DNA of 20,016 bases, taken from assembly GCA_002348465.1 (NCBI GenBank), contig DEBI01000111.1, positions 1 through 20,016 of the forward strand, written 5' to 3'. The notes beneath the pieces were generated by a model. The model did not search any database and was not told the origin of the DNA. It worked only from the letters and a program-made list of their open reading frames with translations. Positions 1-8,036 of this stretch are shown in pieces; position 1 is the first letter of the stretch; each line of letters begins with the position of its first letter. The position numbers and the translations under genes are program-made. The DNA comes from Gemmatimonadales bacterium UBA2960 (GTDB lineage: Bacteria; Gemmatimonadota; Gemmatimonadetes; Longimicrobiales; Gaopeijiaceae).

Positions 1-1
1 C

Positions 2-178
2 TCGGATAGCCCGTTGTGGGCTCTAAAGAATACGGTAATCACGCCGCACGTGTCTGCGGTCACGAGAGGATTCTGGAAGCGTGAGACTGATCTGATTCTC
101 AGGAACCTCTCCCGTTATATGGATGATAGTCCCTTGGAAGAGTGGGAGAATGTTGTTAACAAGAAGGAGGGTTATTGA
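2..178 (+). CDS. D-2-hydroxyacid dehydrogenase, C-terminal fragment (cut by window edge)
   Basis: The frame starting at base 2 is open for 58 codons to a TGA at 176-178, with the 5' part outside the window. The peptide contains PLWALKNTVITPHVSAVT followed by FWKRETDLILRNLSRYM and ends in NVVNKKEGY. This is the typical C-terminal end of NAD(P)-dependent D-isomer 2-hydroxyacid dehydrogenases (the D-lactate/glycerate/phosphoglycerate dehydrogenase superfamily). The His in ITPHVS (codon 47-49) is the conserved catalytic histidine that acts as acid/base on the 2-oxo/2-hydroxy acid. The substrate cannot be judged without the N-terminal two thirds. The stop overlaps the 3' end of the convergent mazG gene by 7 nt, so no terminator separates them. 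Family call is fairly secure from the motif; the specific enzyme is unknown. Confidence 0.82.
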   Translation, partial: SDSPLWALKNTVITPHVSAVTRGFWKRETDLILRNLSRYMDDSPLEEWENVVNKKEGY

Positions 179-945
179 CGTTCCTCCGACTTTATCTCGT
201 CCCATAGCTTATTCAGAGCCGTAAGGCTGGCGGCGGACAGATCGATATCTCTTTTGCGAGCGAGTTTTTCGAGTTTTTCGAACCGTCCAACGAACTTCGA
301 ATTAGCTCGTTCCAGCGCCGTTGTCGGATGTGTTCCACCTAATCTTGCCAGATTGACGCAAGCGAAAAGAAGATCTCCTACCTCCTCGATGAAGTCTTCA
401 GAGTCGAGCGCATTTCCTGCCTCTTCGAGTTCTTCACTCGCTTTATTTAGAGCGCCTCGAGCATCGTCCCAATCAAAACCCACGCTGGATACTCTTTCTT
501 GTATTCGATATGACCTCGTCAGGGGATCAAGACCCTTGGTTAACCCAGCAAGGACACCTGTGTCCTTTGTTCTTTCCCGGTTCTTTAATGCTTCCCACTC
601 TTGGTGTTCGCCTGCACCGAAAACGTCTGGATGTCGAGCAATCATTTTACTCTCTAGTCTTGCGTAGACTGAGTCTGCGTCGATCTCACTGCTCTCTTCA
701 GCGACTACGATTTGGAAAGCCAGATTAAGTAGGAGGTCTCCGAGTTCACTCTCAAGTTCTAGGTCATCCCCATTTCGGATGGCATCAACCACCTCGTGCG
801 TTTCTTCTAATAGGTGTGGAATCAGTGATTCGGCGGTCTGCTGTGCGTCCCACGGACATTCACAGCGGAGGAATCGGACAAGATTCAATGCACGATCTAA
901 TGTGCCGGGTCCAGGGAAGTGATGTGATTGATTAGTGCGGTTCAT
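172..945 (-). CDS. mazG: Nucleoside triphosphate pyrophosphohydrolase MazG
   Basis: The 257-residue product is close to the usual ~260 residues of two-domain MazG, which hydrolyses (d)NTPs to NMP and pyrophosphate and is a cytosolic house-cleaning enzyme. Two tandem MazG domains are visible. The N-terminal one has CPWD at 30-33, EETHE at 47-51 and ELGD at 67-70. The C-terminal one has a RIQERVSSVGFDW segment at 147-159, EELEE at 171-175 and EEVGD at 187-191. The EExxE...ExxD acidic residues are the Mg-binding set of the all-alpha NTP pyrophosphatase superfamily, and both copies look intact. The ATG at 945 precedes a short non-conserved leader (about 14 residues) and has no strong ribosome site. 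The gene is divergent from alr across 97 nt and convergent with the dehydrogenase fragment. Confidence 0.93.
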   Translation of the reverse strand: MNRTNQSHHFPGPGTLDRALNLVRFLRCECPWDAQQTAESLIPHLLEETHEVVDAIRNGDDLELESELGDLLLNLAFQIVVAEESSEIDADSVYARLESKMIARHPDVFGAGEHQEWEALKNRERTKDTGVLAGLTKGLDPLTRSYRIQERVSSVGFDWDDARGALNKASEELEEAGNALDSEDFIEEVGDLLFACVNLARLGGTHPTTALERANSKFVGRFEKLEKLARKRDIDLSAASLTALNKLWDEIKSEERQ

Positions 946-1042
946 CTTGTATCCGTCCAGCGGGTCTACAGAACGTCATGTCCCAAGAACCACTGCCTTA
1001 GGGGTCGTCGGACTGCCTTTTTTCTGGCATCTTTGAGGCCTC
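946..1042. promoter_or_regulatory. Divergent mazG-alr intergenic region with a short direct repeat
   Basis: This 97-nt gap must hold the starts of transcription for both mazG (-) and the alr operon (+), unless they lie inside the genes. The octamer ACTGCCTT occurs at 992-999 and 1012-1019, 20 bp apart start to start (about two helical turns); the second copy runs into a T6 stretch. A GAGG ribosome site lies about 8 nt before the alr ATG. I see no convincing -35/-10 pair, so the regulatory reading is inference only. Confidence 0.3.
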
Positions 1043-2179
1043 ATGTTAACGAATCCAAAGGCCCGTGCATGGGTTCAGATAAGAGCCAATGCTCTGCGCG
1101 CCAATTTTATGGACGTCCGAGATCGGGTAGGATCTGAAACCGGGATTCTACCGATGGTCAAGGCAGATGCCTACGGGTTGGGGCTTGAGGCATCAATGCG
1201 CACTCTTGAGCCTCTGGGTCCCTGGGGTTTCGGTGTCGCAACGGTCTCAGAGGGGGTCTGCTTGCGTGAGCTTGGTTTTTCTGGCCGCATCGTTGTCTGT
1301 AGCCCAGCCCCGAGAGAGACGATAGCAGCGGCTGTCCAACACGGATTAGAACTCTCGATCTCGAGTCTCGATGCACTTCGAGCATTAAGTGAGGTAAGCA
1401 GCAGGACTGAATCGAAAGCTGACTACCACATCGACGTGGATACAGGAATGGGCCGTAGCGGATTTGACTGGGGAGATACTTCCACTTGGCTGACTGCTGC
1501 CACGAAAGGGGCAGGCGGTGCTAGGTGTGTCGGTTGCTATACCCATCTCCACTCAGCCGACGTGAACGATGATACAGTTGAAGAGCAGTGGGCTCGCTTC
1601 TCAAGAGTAGCAGAGCGCATTGGCTCCCAAAGGCAGGCTGACGAGTCGGAATTTACATTTCATCTACTAAATAGTGCGGGTGTTTTCCGCACCCCAGAAT
1701 TTGCAAGTTCGGTTGTCCGCCCTGGGATCTTCCTCTACGGAGGAGAGATTGGGGATGGTCAGCCGCGTCCCGAACCCGTTGTTTCTGTGCATGCGCGTGT
1801 GGCACTTGTTCGGTCCGTTGCTCCTGGCACGACGTTGGGATACGGGTCGACATATGTGTCCGAGAGAGAAGAACGGTGGGCCACCCTCTCCATTGGCTAC
1901 GGCGATGGACTTCCGAGGGTCCTGTCGAACCGAGGTTGTGCGATATTGAAAGGTCTAAGGGTTCCGATCATTGGACGGATCTCGATGGACGTGACAGTGG
2001 TAGACATCACTGACGTTGAGTCTGCGCGAGAAGGGGATGTCGCAACCTTGATTGGTTCAGACCGTTCGGTCACGCGAACCTTAGACCAGGTAGCGGCTGA
2101 GGCAGGAACGATCAGCTACGAGGTGCTAACGGGACTTACGAGTCGATTGCCCAGGGTATGGACGGACGAAGGCAAGTGA
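1043..2179 (+). CDS. alr: Alanine racemase (PLP-dependent)
   Basis: The 378-residue product matches the normal length of bacterial alanine racemase, which interconverts L- and D-alanine with pyridoxal phosphate and supplies D-Ala for peptidoglycan. The PLP-lysine motif MVKADAYGLG lies at residues 38-47. The C-terminal domain carries LSIGYGDGLPR, whose tyrosine is the second catalytic base in this family, and GRISMDVTVVDIT. The substrate/PLP-barrel signatures LNSAGVFR and VRPGIFLYG are also present. The ATG at 1043 is preceded by GAGG at suitable spacing and begins the usual KARAWVQI strand after a few residues. The gene is first in a tight plus-strand operon; its last codons overlap the start of the downstream lipoprotein. 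Nothing suggests a serine-racemase or antibiotic-resistance variant. Confidence 0.95.
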   Translation: MLTNPKARAWVQIRANALRANFMDVRDRVGSETGILPMVKADAYGLGLEASMRTLEPLGPWGFGVATVSEGVCLRELGFSGRIVVCSPAPRETIAAAVQHGLELSISSLDALRALSEVSSRTESKADYHIDVDTGMGRSGFDWGDTSTWLTAATKGAGGARCVGCYTHLHSADVNDDTVEEQWARFSRVAERIGSQRQADESEFTFHLLNSAGVFRTPEFASSVVRPGIFLYGGEIGDGQPRPEPVVSVHARVALVRSVAPGTTLGYGSTYVSEREERWATLSIGYGDGLPRVLSNRGCAILKGLRVPIIGRISMDVTVVDITDVESAREGDVATLIGSDRSVTRTLDQVAAEAGTISYEVLTGLTSRLPRVWTDEGK

Positions 2180-3546
2180 GTACCGTATTACATCAATTGT
2201 TAAGGAAGAAAAGGTCTTTGAGAGTTTTTGGTGGACATCGTCGTTTCGTGGTTCTCACGATGCTGGGCTTGTTGCCTCTGATCACTATTGGTTGTCAGCA
2301 GGAGATCCCGGTAGCGCTGGGTGATCAGGCCATTCCCGGTGTACCGGTGTCGGTGACAGTGGAAATCCCCTGGAGCGCTTTCGGTTCTAACGTTGAGGTA
2401 TTCGGAGGGTATGGGTCTGCTGAGGAGATTGGCTCAGGTGTCTTAGCTGAAGATTTTGCGGGAACACTTGATGCTAGGACATTGATGCGTATCGGGGCTT
2501 ATCCGCGGATCGCGACTGTCCGGGACACGACTGGGGCCTCTCGTCCTGACTCGACGTTGACGATCCTGGGAGGCCGGTTCGTTGCTTTCTTCGATACGAT
2601 TGCAAGCACCAACACGAGTCCAGTGAGGCTCGCTTTGGGGGCCACCACGGAAGCTTGGGACATGGCGACCACCTCGTGGGCCTATGCGGTCGATACCATC
2701 AACGATCAGCGTCCATGGACGGAGGCAGGGGGAGGTGTAGTTAAGCCTCTAGGAGAAGCCATTTGGGACCCTTCGTTAGGTGACACTGCAGTCTTTGTTC
2801 TTGATTCGATTCAGTTGGCGGAGTGGGCGGACACGACAGATCTCAGTATTGGGGCGAGAATAGACATCATTGATCCGGGGCATCGGCTGGCACTCAATGC
2901 GGCTCTAGTTCGGCTTGATGCACGACCTAGCAGTAACCCGGATACGATCATCCAACTCACGGCATTAACAAGCGGGTCAACATTCATATACAGTCCTTTC
3001 CCGGAACCGCCGCCCGATGGGGTGCGTATTGGGGGGGCTCCGTCATGGCGGACAATACTCGATCTTCAAATACCGTCGGTGATTGATGATGTCCCGGAGT
3101 TGTGTGCGGTCGTCAGTTGCCCGCACTCACTTTCGCCTGGTGAGATCTCCTATGCTGCTCTCGTGCTAACAAGCAGAACAACGGAGCTAGCATTCCAACC
3201 GACTGATTCGATTCGGTTGGATGTCCGGCCCGTGCTAGACCGGGCGGTGATGCCCAAGTCACCGCTCGGCGTATCCCTCATTACAAATCCGTTTGGTCGT
3301 TCGGTTTCTCCGGAAGCATTTGGTGCCTCATCTGGGTTGGAGATAGAGATTCCTTTCACGGGATACGCTAGGGATCGACTTCGTGGGAAGGACGCTAGTG
3401 GTGATCCGACTCCTGGCACCCTGGCACTTCTTTCGGTGATAGAGCCGTTCTCTATTACATTTGCTTCTTTCGAGGGCCCATTTTCTTCAGGTGAGCCATT
3501 TCTCCGGCTCATTGTCACGGTCGGGCCGCCGGTGGAGCTACCATGA
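2176..3546 (+). CDS. Uncharacterised exported lipoprotein
   Basis: I do not recognise a family. The start region is basic (several Arg/Lys), followed by a hydrophobic run ending LLPLITIGC, which looks like a type II signal peptide with a slightly relaxed lipobox. The modified Cys would be residue 40, followed by QQE. The mature part, about 417 residues, is rich in beta-prone, Thr/Ser/Asp-containing segments with repeated phrases such as DTIASTNTSPVRLALG and DTAVFVLDSIQL, suggesting a secreted all-beta protein. GTG at 2176 gives a GTGA overlap with the alr stop, like most junctions here; an ATG at 2158 in the same frame is possible and overlaps alr by 22 nt. Its stop overlaps the next gene, an outer-membrane barrel, by 4 nt (ATGA). 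I infer that the two work together at the outer membrane; function unknown. Confidence 0.75.
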   Translation: MSTVLHQLLRKKRSLRVFGGHRRFVVLTMLGLLPLITIGCQQEIPVALGDQAIPGVPVSVTVEIPWSAFGSNVEVFGGYGSAEEIGSGVLAEDFAGTLDARTLMRIGAYPRIATVRDTTGASRPDSTLTILGGRFVAFFDTIASTNTSPVRLALGATTEAWDMATTSWAYAVDTINDQRPWTEAGGGVVKPLGEAIWDPSLGDTAVFVLDSIQLAEWADTTDLSIGARIDIIDPGHRLALNAALVRLDARPSSNPDTIIQLTALTSGSTFIYSPFPEPPPDGVRIGGAPSWRTILDLQIPSVIDDVPELCAVVSCPHSLSPGEISYAALVLTSRTTELAFQPTDSIRLDVRPVLDRAVMPKSPLGVSLITNPFGRSVSPEAFGASSGLEIEIPFTGYARDRLRGKDASGDPTPGTLALLSVIEPFSITFASFEGPFSSGEPFLRLIVTVGPPVELP

Positions 3547-4727
3547 CTCGTCTGTTTATGACCTCGGCACGGGTAGCCGGCCTGCTTTTGTTGGCACTGA
3601 CGTCCATAGCCACGCCAGCGCATACACAGTCACTGTTCAATGCAGCGGGACTCGGTACTCCTGTTGAGGCCCTAGACGGTCGAGCGCGTGCATTGGGCAG
3701 TATAGGGATTGGCCTGACAGGTGGCTCGATGATGCAGACTGATCCGGGTGGTCTCGCTCGGCTAGAAATTTCGACAGGAATTATGGTTGCTTCACCGAGT
3801 TGGATTGACTATTCGGCCTCCAATAGTCGCACAGGGACTTTTAAGGGAAACCGTTTTCCTCTTCTTGGTATCGCCTACCCGTTATTGGGTGGGATGGCTG
3901 CGATTCAGATTAGCTCTATCCTTGACCAGACCTATAAAGTGACGAGGATCGGTGAGACTGATCTAGGTGATGGTCCTGTCCGGACATCGGATGCGTTTAC
4001 ACAAGACGGTTCGGTCTCAAACGTGAATCTCGGTTTTTCTAGGGCTCTTACAGACTGGTTCGCTACGGGCCTGACGGTTGGACGCTTTGCTGGGAACCTA
4101 GATCGCACCCTCGTTCGAGCATACGGAGAAGAAGGTGCAGCAGGAAACGTCGACACATACGTAGAATCCGGTGTTTGGTCTTGGACTGGTTGGTCCATGA
4201 GCGCGGGAGCCTCGGCGGATTTCGAGAGTCTGAGAGTAGCGGCTAGTGTTCAAGTTCCGTCTGAGCTTTCGGGAAACGCTGCGGCTGATACTCGTGGGTC
4301 TGACAGGAGCTTCACCATACCGGTACAATATAGAGTGGGCGCAACAGCCGTACTCGGCCCGAGCATCCAATTGCACGGGAGCGCCATATTCGCAGACTGG
4401 TCGAGAATACAGGATGACCTCTCTAGCGGGTATGCAAAGAGTGGAAGTGGGTATGGATTGGGAATAGAACTTTCTAGGGCTCGTCTTTTGGGAAAGGATG
4501 CGCCATTACGTTTCGGGTTTCGTCAGACGGGACTCCCGTTTGTTTTTGAGAACGAGTCCGTCAACGAACGCATTTTTTCTGGAGGGCTGGGGCTAGTCCT
4601 AAACGAAACGGCTGGGTTCGTTCTGGCCGGTGTAGACCTCGCGATTGAACGCGGACGCCGTAGTGGTGCAAATCTGACTGAAAACTTCTGGAGGGCGACA
4701 CTGTCGCTCCAGACCTCCGGGTTCTGA
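3543..4727 (+). CDS. Outer-membrane beta-barrel protein of unknown function (FadL/PorV-like)
   Basis: The 394-residue product begins with an N-terminal signal peptide: MTRLF, then a hydrophobic stretch to about residue 24, with likely cleavage near PAHTQS. The mature part has alternating beta-strand patterns throughout and ends in an aromatic-rich strand, FWRATLSLQTSGF. The terminal Phe is typical for BAM-inserted outer-membrane proteins. The early segment MQTDPGGLARL, followed by VASPSWIDYSAS, resembles the NPAGLA-type start of FadL/PorV-like barrels (FadL: hydrophobic-compound uptake; PorV: secretion-associated). This resemblance is from memory and weak. The ATG overlaps the lipoprotein stop by 4 nt, and mtaB follows after 12 nt. 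Being a barrel is well supported; cargo or role is not. Confidence 0.78.
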   Translation: MTRLFMTSARVAGLLLLALTSIATPAHTQSLFNAAGLGTPVEALDGRARALGSIGIGLTGGSMMQTDPGGLARLEISTGIMVASPSWIDYSASNSRTGTFKGNRFPLLGIAYPLLGGMAAIQISSILDQTYKVTRIGETDLGDGPVRTSDAFTQDGSVSNVNLGFSRALTDWFATGLTVGRFAGNLDRTLVRAYGEEGAAGNVDTYVESGVWSWTGWSMSAGASADFESLRVAASVQVPSELSGNAAADTRGSDRSFTIPVQYRVGATAVLGPSIQLHGSAIFADWSRIQDDLSSGYAKSGSGYGLGIELSRARLLGKDAPLRFGFRQTGLPFVFENESVNERIFSGGLGLVLNETAGFVLAGVDLAIERGRRSGANLTENFWRATLSLQTSGF

Positions 4728-4739
4728 TCGGAACGAGTT

Positions 4740-6107
4740 GTGCGTGTTTACTACCACACATTCGGTTGTAAGGCGAATCAGTACGACACGGAACGGATGC
4801 GCCAGGAACTAGAGGCACGTGGTTCATATAAAACCGAAAACGCATCAGAAGCAGAGGTCATCGTTGTCAATACATGCACGGTCACAAATCAAGCTGACGC
4901 TGAGGCTCGTAGATTCATCCGTCGCATGCACCGTCGACACCCAGATGCCCGGATTGTAGTCGCAGGATGTTCCGCTGCACTCCGGGGCGAGGATTATACA
5001 GTGATGGACGGTGTCGCGGATGTTGTCGAGGGCCATGATGCAGTCGATGTCGCAAGGGTAGTAGAACATCGAACTGACAGTGGGCTCACTCAGATTGAGT
5101 TGAGGGGGTCTCTCGATAGAACCGATTATGAACCTGTGGGAGGTGAGCTTCTCCGCGCGCGACTCGGCGCTTCAAGGGGGTGGCTAAAGATCCAGGATGG
5201 TTGTGACCGCAAATGTTCTTTTTGCGCGACAAGGCTGGCGCGTGGAGCATCGAGATCTCGCACCCTGCCCGAAGTTATAGAAGAAGCGAAATTACTGGGG
5301 AAGAAGCACGCAGAGCTCGTTCTTACAGGTATTCATATCGGTCACTATGGTATGGACCTCGATCCCCCACTCAGTCTAGGTCAATTGTGTGCGTCTCTGC
5401 TTGAGGCTGTGCCTGACGTTCGTTTTCGGGTTGGTAGTATCGAAGCTACTGAGGTCGACGAATTGTTGATTGAGTTGATGGAGTCTTCGGGAGGAACCCT
5501 TGCTCCACATCTTCACATGCCGCTCCAAAGCGGTGCAGATCCGGTACTCCGACTCATGCGGCGCTGGCATACTAGAGAACAGTATAGGGTCCGTGCTCTT
5601 GAGATTGCCGAGCGTATCTCTCCTCTCGGACTGGGGGCTGACGTCATTACTGGATTCCCTGGTGAGACTGACGATGATCATTCTGTCACCAAGGCGCTTA
5701 TCGAGGAAATCCCGTTCACCTATTTACACGTGTTTCCGTTCTCACCGAGGAAGAATACTGTCGCGGAAACTCTTCCGGGACGGGTACCCCAACGTGTAGC
5801 GGGCGAGCGAGCAAGGGAGCTTCGCACGCTGGCTCAGGAGAGGGGCATGTTATATCGAGGCTCACGTTCCGGAACTAAAGCGACGGTCGTAGTCGAGGGT
5901 AGGGGACGGGTGGGCGTCACTGAGGACTATCTCAGAGTTCGAATAGATGGAGAGCTTCAGAACCCGGATTTTGGGGCGGGGGAGGGGCATGCAATGAACG
6001 GTTTGAGGCCAGAGCTCTTAACCGGAACCCTGCGTGGGGATCCAGATGACCTGTATATTGTTCCGCTTGAGAATCCCTCACTTTCTTATTTATGGCTAAA
6101 AGGATAG
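4740..6107 (+). CDS. mtaB: tRNA N6-threonylcarbamoyladenosine-37 methylthiotransferase MtaB
   Basis: The enzyme inserts sulfur and a methyl group at C2 of t6A37 in ANN-decoding tRNAs, giving ms2t6A; it is a cytosolic radical-SAM enzyme with two [4Fe-4S] clusters. The N-terminal UPF0004 cysteines are C10 (FGCKANQYD), C46 (NTCTVT) and C77 (AGCSA). The radical-SAM CxxxCxxC motif is at C155, C159 and C162 (GCDRKCSFC). HMPLQSGAD and ITGFPGETD in the barrel fit the family, and a C-terminal region of TRAM type follows. The 455 residues are a normal length. Assignment to MtaB rather than MiaB rests on GCKANQYD/E-type N-terminus and the neighbouring clear MiaB. GTG at 4740 is used because conserved sequence starts at once. 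The 3' end overlaps miaB by 16 nt if miaB starts at its ATG. Confidence 0.88.
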   Translation: MRVYYHTFGCKANQYDTERMRQELEARGSYKTENASEAEVIVVNTCTVTNQADAEARRFIRRMHRRHPDARIVVAGCSAALRGEDYTVMDGVADVVEGHDAVDVARVVEHRTDSGLTQIELRGSLDRTDYEPVGGELLRARLGASRGWLKIQDGCDRKCSFCATRLARGASRSRTLPEVIEEAKLLGKKHAELVLTGIHIGHYGMDLDPPLSLGQLCASLLEAVPDVRFRVGSIEATEVDELLIELMESSGGTLAPHLHMPLQSGADPVLRLMRRWHTREQYRVRALEIAERISPLGLGADVITGFPGETDDDHSVTKALIEEIPFTYLHVFPFSPRKNTVAETLPGRVPQRVAGERARELRTLAQERGMLYRGSRSGTKATVVVEGRGRVGVTEDYLRVRIDGELQNPDFGAGEGHAMNGLRPELLTGTLRGDPDDLYIVPLENPSLSYLWLKG

Positions 6108-7531
6108 TGAAACGAGCCTACGTGGAAACGTACGGCTGCCAGATGAACATCAGCGACGGTGAGCTGATGGAAGGTATCCTTGAGCACTCTGGATACCTGA
6201 TCGTTGGTAGTCCCCAGGAAGCGGACGTCGTTTTGGTGAACACATGCGCGATACGCGAGCACGCCGAGAAGCGCGTATTGGGTCGGGTTTCGCAACTCAA
6301 TGGCCTGAAGCAAGACAAACCAGATTTGATCATTGGTGTGACTGGCTGCATGGCTCAGCGAATAGGGAGTACGCTTCTAGAGCAGGCACCGTATGTAGAT
6401 ATCGTCATGGGCCCTGATGGATATCGTAGACTACCCGAAACGCTAAGACGGTTAGGAATTGCCTCTACTGATAAAGATGAAGAGCATGTCGAACCACTCT
6501 CAGCTTCTGCCAGTGCCCCGTCCATTGAGGTAGTGAGTGAGAGTAAAAAGCGTGGTCCGCAGTTAGCCGTTCTTAAGCTTGATATAGATGAGAATTACCA
6601 GGGCTTGGAGCAGCGGCGTCAAGATGGACCGAGCGCGTGGGTGCCTATCCAACGAGGGTGCGACCATCGCTGCACTTACTGCATAGTTCCCTACGTTCGA
6701 GGAGGTGAGAAGAATCGTCCTTCAGATGAGGTTCTCGATGAGGTGCGTAAGTTGGCGGATCGGGGTGTGACAGAGGTCACATTACTTGGCCAAACGGTGA
6801 ACTCTTACCAGTGGGGAGATCTCCTGTTTCCTGAGTTGCTTCGTTTAGTAGCTCAAGTTGATGGCATACGCCGAGTTCGCTTCACGTCGCCCCATCCCCG
6901 AGACGTCAACGAGTTACTCGTAGAGGTCATGGCGACCGAAACAGCAGTATGCGAACAACTTCATCTTCCGGCTCAGTCTGGAAACAATCGCACTCTCAAG
7001 AGAATGCTCAGACGTTACACGGTGGACATGCTTTTGGAGAAGATCGATATGGTACGGAATTCGATTCCAGATATCGCTCTTTCGACCGACATCATTGTGG
7101 CATTCCCTGGAGAGACAGATGCCGAGTTTCGTGACACACTAGACCTCATGCGGACTGTCCGTTTCGATGAAGCGTTCACTTATAAGTATTCGTTGCGCGA
7201 TGGCACGCCAGCGACCCGTTTTCCTCAGAGGGATTTCATAGCTTCTGAAGAAGCTCAGGCACGCCTAGCTGAATTAATTGAGGTGTCTCGTCAGATTCAG
7301 GGGCAAATCAACTCATCAGAGGTGGGCAGGGTAGAAGAAGTCCTTATTGAGCATGAGGGCCGGGATCCAGGCCAGGTTCGAGGTCGGACACGCCGTAACA
7401 AGGTCGTCGTATTTGACGGTGACGTAGCGCGTGTTGGTGACTATGCACACGCACTCCTAGAGCGGACCACGGGTGCCACTTTTTCGGGTTCTGAAGTCGC
7501 CTACTCAAAAACAGAACTGGCTTTGGCGTGA
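6092..7531 (+). CDS. miaB: tRNA-2-methylthio-N6-dimethylallyladenosine synthase MiaB
   Basis: MiaB converts i6A37 to ms2i6A37 in tRNAs reading UNN codons; its substrate is made by MiaA, which is not in the window. Seen here: C16 (YGCQMN), C52 (NTCAIREHAEKR) and C86 (TGCMAQR) for the auxiliary [4Fe-4S] cluster, and C190, C194 and C197 (GCDHRCTYC) for the radical-SAM cluster. HLPAQSGNNR, VAFPGET and a C-terminal TRAM segment (RTRRNKVVVF) follow. The C86-C190 distance is about 30 residues longer than in E. coli MiaB, because of a Ser/Ala/Glu-rich stretch near residues 125-165. The ATG at 6092 overlaps mtaB by 16 nt and lacks a clear ribosome site; GTG at 6107 would overlap the mtaB TAG by 1 nt and is a reasonable alternative. 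The stop overlaps the next gene by 4 nt. Confidence 0.94.
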   Translation: MAKRIVKRAYVETYGCQMNISDGELMEGILEHSGYLIVGSPQEADVVLVNTCAIREHAEKRVLGRVSQLNGLKQDKPDLIIGVTGCMAQRIGSTLLEQAPYVDIVMGPDGYRRLPETLRRLGIASTDKDEEHVEPLSASASAPSIEVVSESKKRGPQLAVLKLDIDENYQGLEQRRQDGPSAWVPIQRGCDHRCTYCIVPYVRGGEKNRPSDEVLDEVRKLADRGVTEVTLLGQTVNSYQWGDLLFPELLRLVAQVDGIRRVRFTSPHPRDVNELLVEVMATETAVCEQLHLPAQSGNNRTLKRMLRRYTVDMLLEKIDMVRNSIPDIALSTDIIVAFPGETDAEFRDTLDLMRTVRFDEAFTYKYSLRDGTPATRFPQRDFIASEEAQARLAELIEVSRQIQGQINSSEVGRVEEVLIEHEGRDPGQVRGRTRRNKVVVFDGDVARVGDYAHALLERTTGATFSGSEVAYSKTELALA

Positions 7532-7860
7532 AACGTCTCCTGGGATGGGCGAGTGTCGCGATTCTGGTAGGGGCATCCATTATGTTCGCATCGTTGAACT
7601 CGAGCCATCGTGTGACACTCCGTTTGGGTTTTGTCACGCTGCTCGGTGTACCGTTAACGGTGGTCGTTTTTGTCGCGGTCATACTGGGTATGGTTGTGAT
7701 GCTGGGTGCTGGAGTGCAGTCCGACCTAAAGGTCAGGCGGATATTGAGGGCTAGGCTCGTAGAGGAAGATCGGGAGGAGAGAGCGCGCGCTGTGGACCAA
7801 TCCCAACAGGATCTGTTCCCAGAGTCAGACGGCGCGGTGATCGATACCGGAGCGGACTAG
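7528..7860 (+). CDS. LapA-domain (DUF1049-like) inner-membrane protein
   Basis: The 110-residue product has two hydrophobic segments, about residues 5-21 and 38-61. Between them is SLNSSHRVTLRLGFVTLLGVPL, which matches the N-x-x-x-V-x-x-x-F-x-PL pattern of the lipopolysaccharide assembly protein A domain. A highly charged cytoplasmic stretch (LVEEDREERARAVDQ) follows. In E. coli, LapA works with LapB to control LpxC and lipopolysaccharide level; no lapB is seen here, and LapA-domain proteins without LapB are widespread with unknown roles. The GTG at 7528 overlaps the miaB stop as GTGA. It is the last gene of the plus-strand operon. The domain call is good; the specific role is inference. Confidence 0.75.
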   Translation: MKRLLGWASVAILVGASIMFASLNSSHRVTLRLGFVTLLGVPLTVVVFVAVILGMVVMLGAGVQSDLKVRRILRARLVEEDREERARAVDQSQQDLFPESDGAVIDTGAD

Positions 7861-7942
7861 CAATATTTGGTCAGCTGGTTTGACTTAGGTGTGCCTCCGT
7901 CTACGCGCTCCGGGCTTGTGGCGTGAGGGGTCAATCACGATT

Positions 7943-7968
7943 GGGTTCTAGCACGCTTCTCTGAACCC
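7943..7968. other. Weak hairpin between convergent genes
   Basis: GGGTTC (7943-7948) and GAACCC (7963-7968) can pair as a 6-bp stem with a 14-nt loop. It lies in the 176-nt gap (7861-8036) between the LapA-domain gene (+) and the metal-linked barrel gene (-), where a terminator for either is expected. No T-run follows on either strand, so an intrinsic terminator is not supported. I see no open gene in the rest of the gap. Confidence 0.25.
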
Positions 7969-8036
7969 CACCGACTTCTCGCCGATGCGATGATGGCGTC
8001 CGTATCTGCCGATTGAGGTTGATGACTATTGGGGAA

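Noticed and set aside
23..205. 60-residue minus-strand ORF at the left edge
   Set aside because: It lies opposite the recognisable dehydrogenase C-terminus and into mazG, and has no family-like features.
254..667. 137-residue plus-strand ORF inside mazG
   Set aside because: It is antisense to a clear MazG domain; its Ser/Arg-rich composition is typical of a shadow frame.
3150..3623. 157-residue minus-strand ORF across the lipoprotein-barrel junction
   Set aside because: It is opposite two plus-strand genes with export signals and coupled starts; composition is shadow-like.
7943..7968. Intrinsic terminator for the plus-strand operon
   Set aside because: The stem is only 6 bp with a 14-nt loop and no T-run follows; kept only as a weak hairpin.
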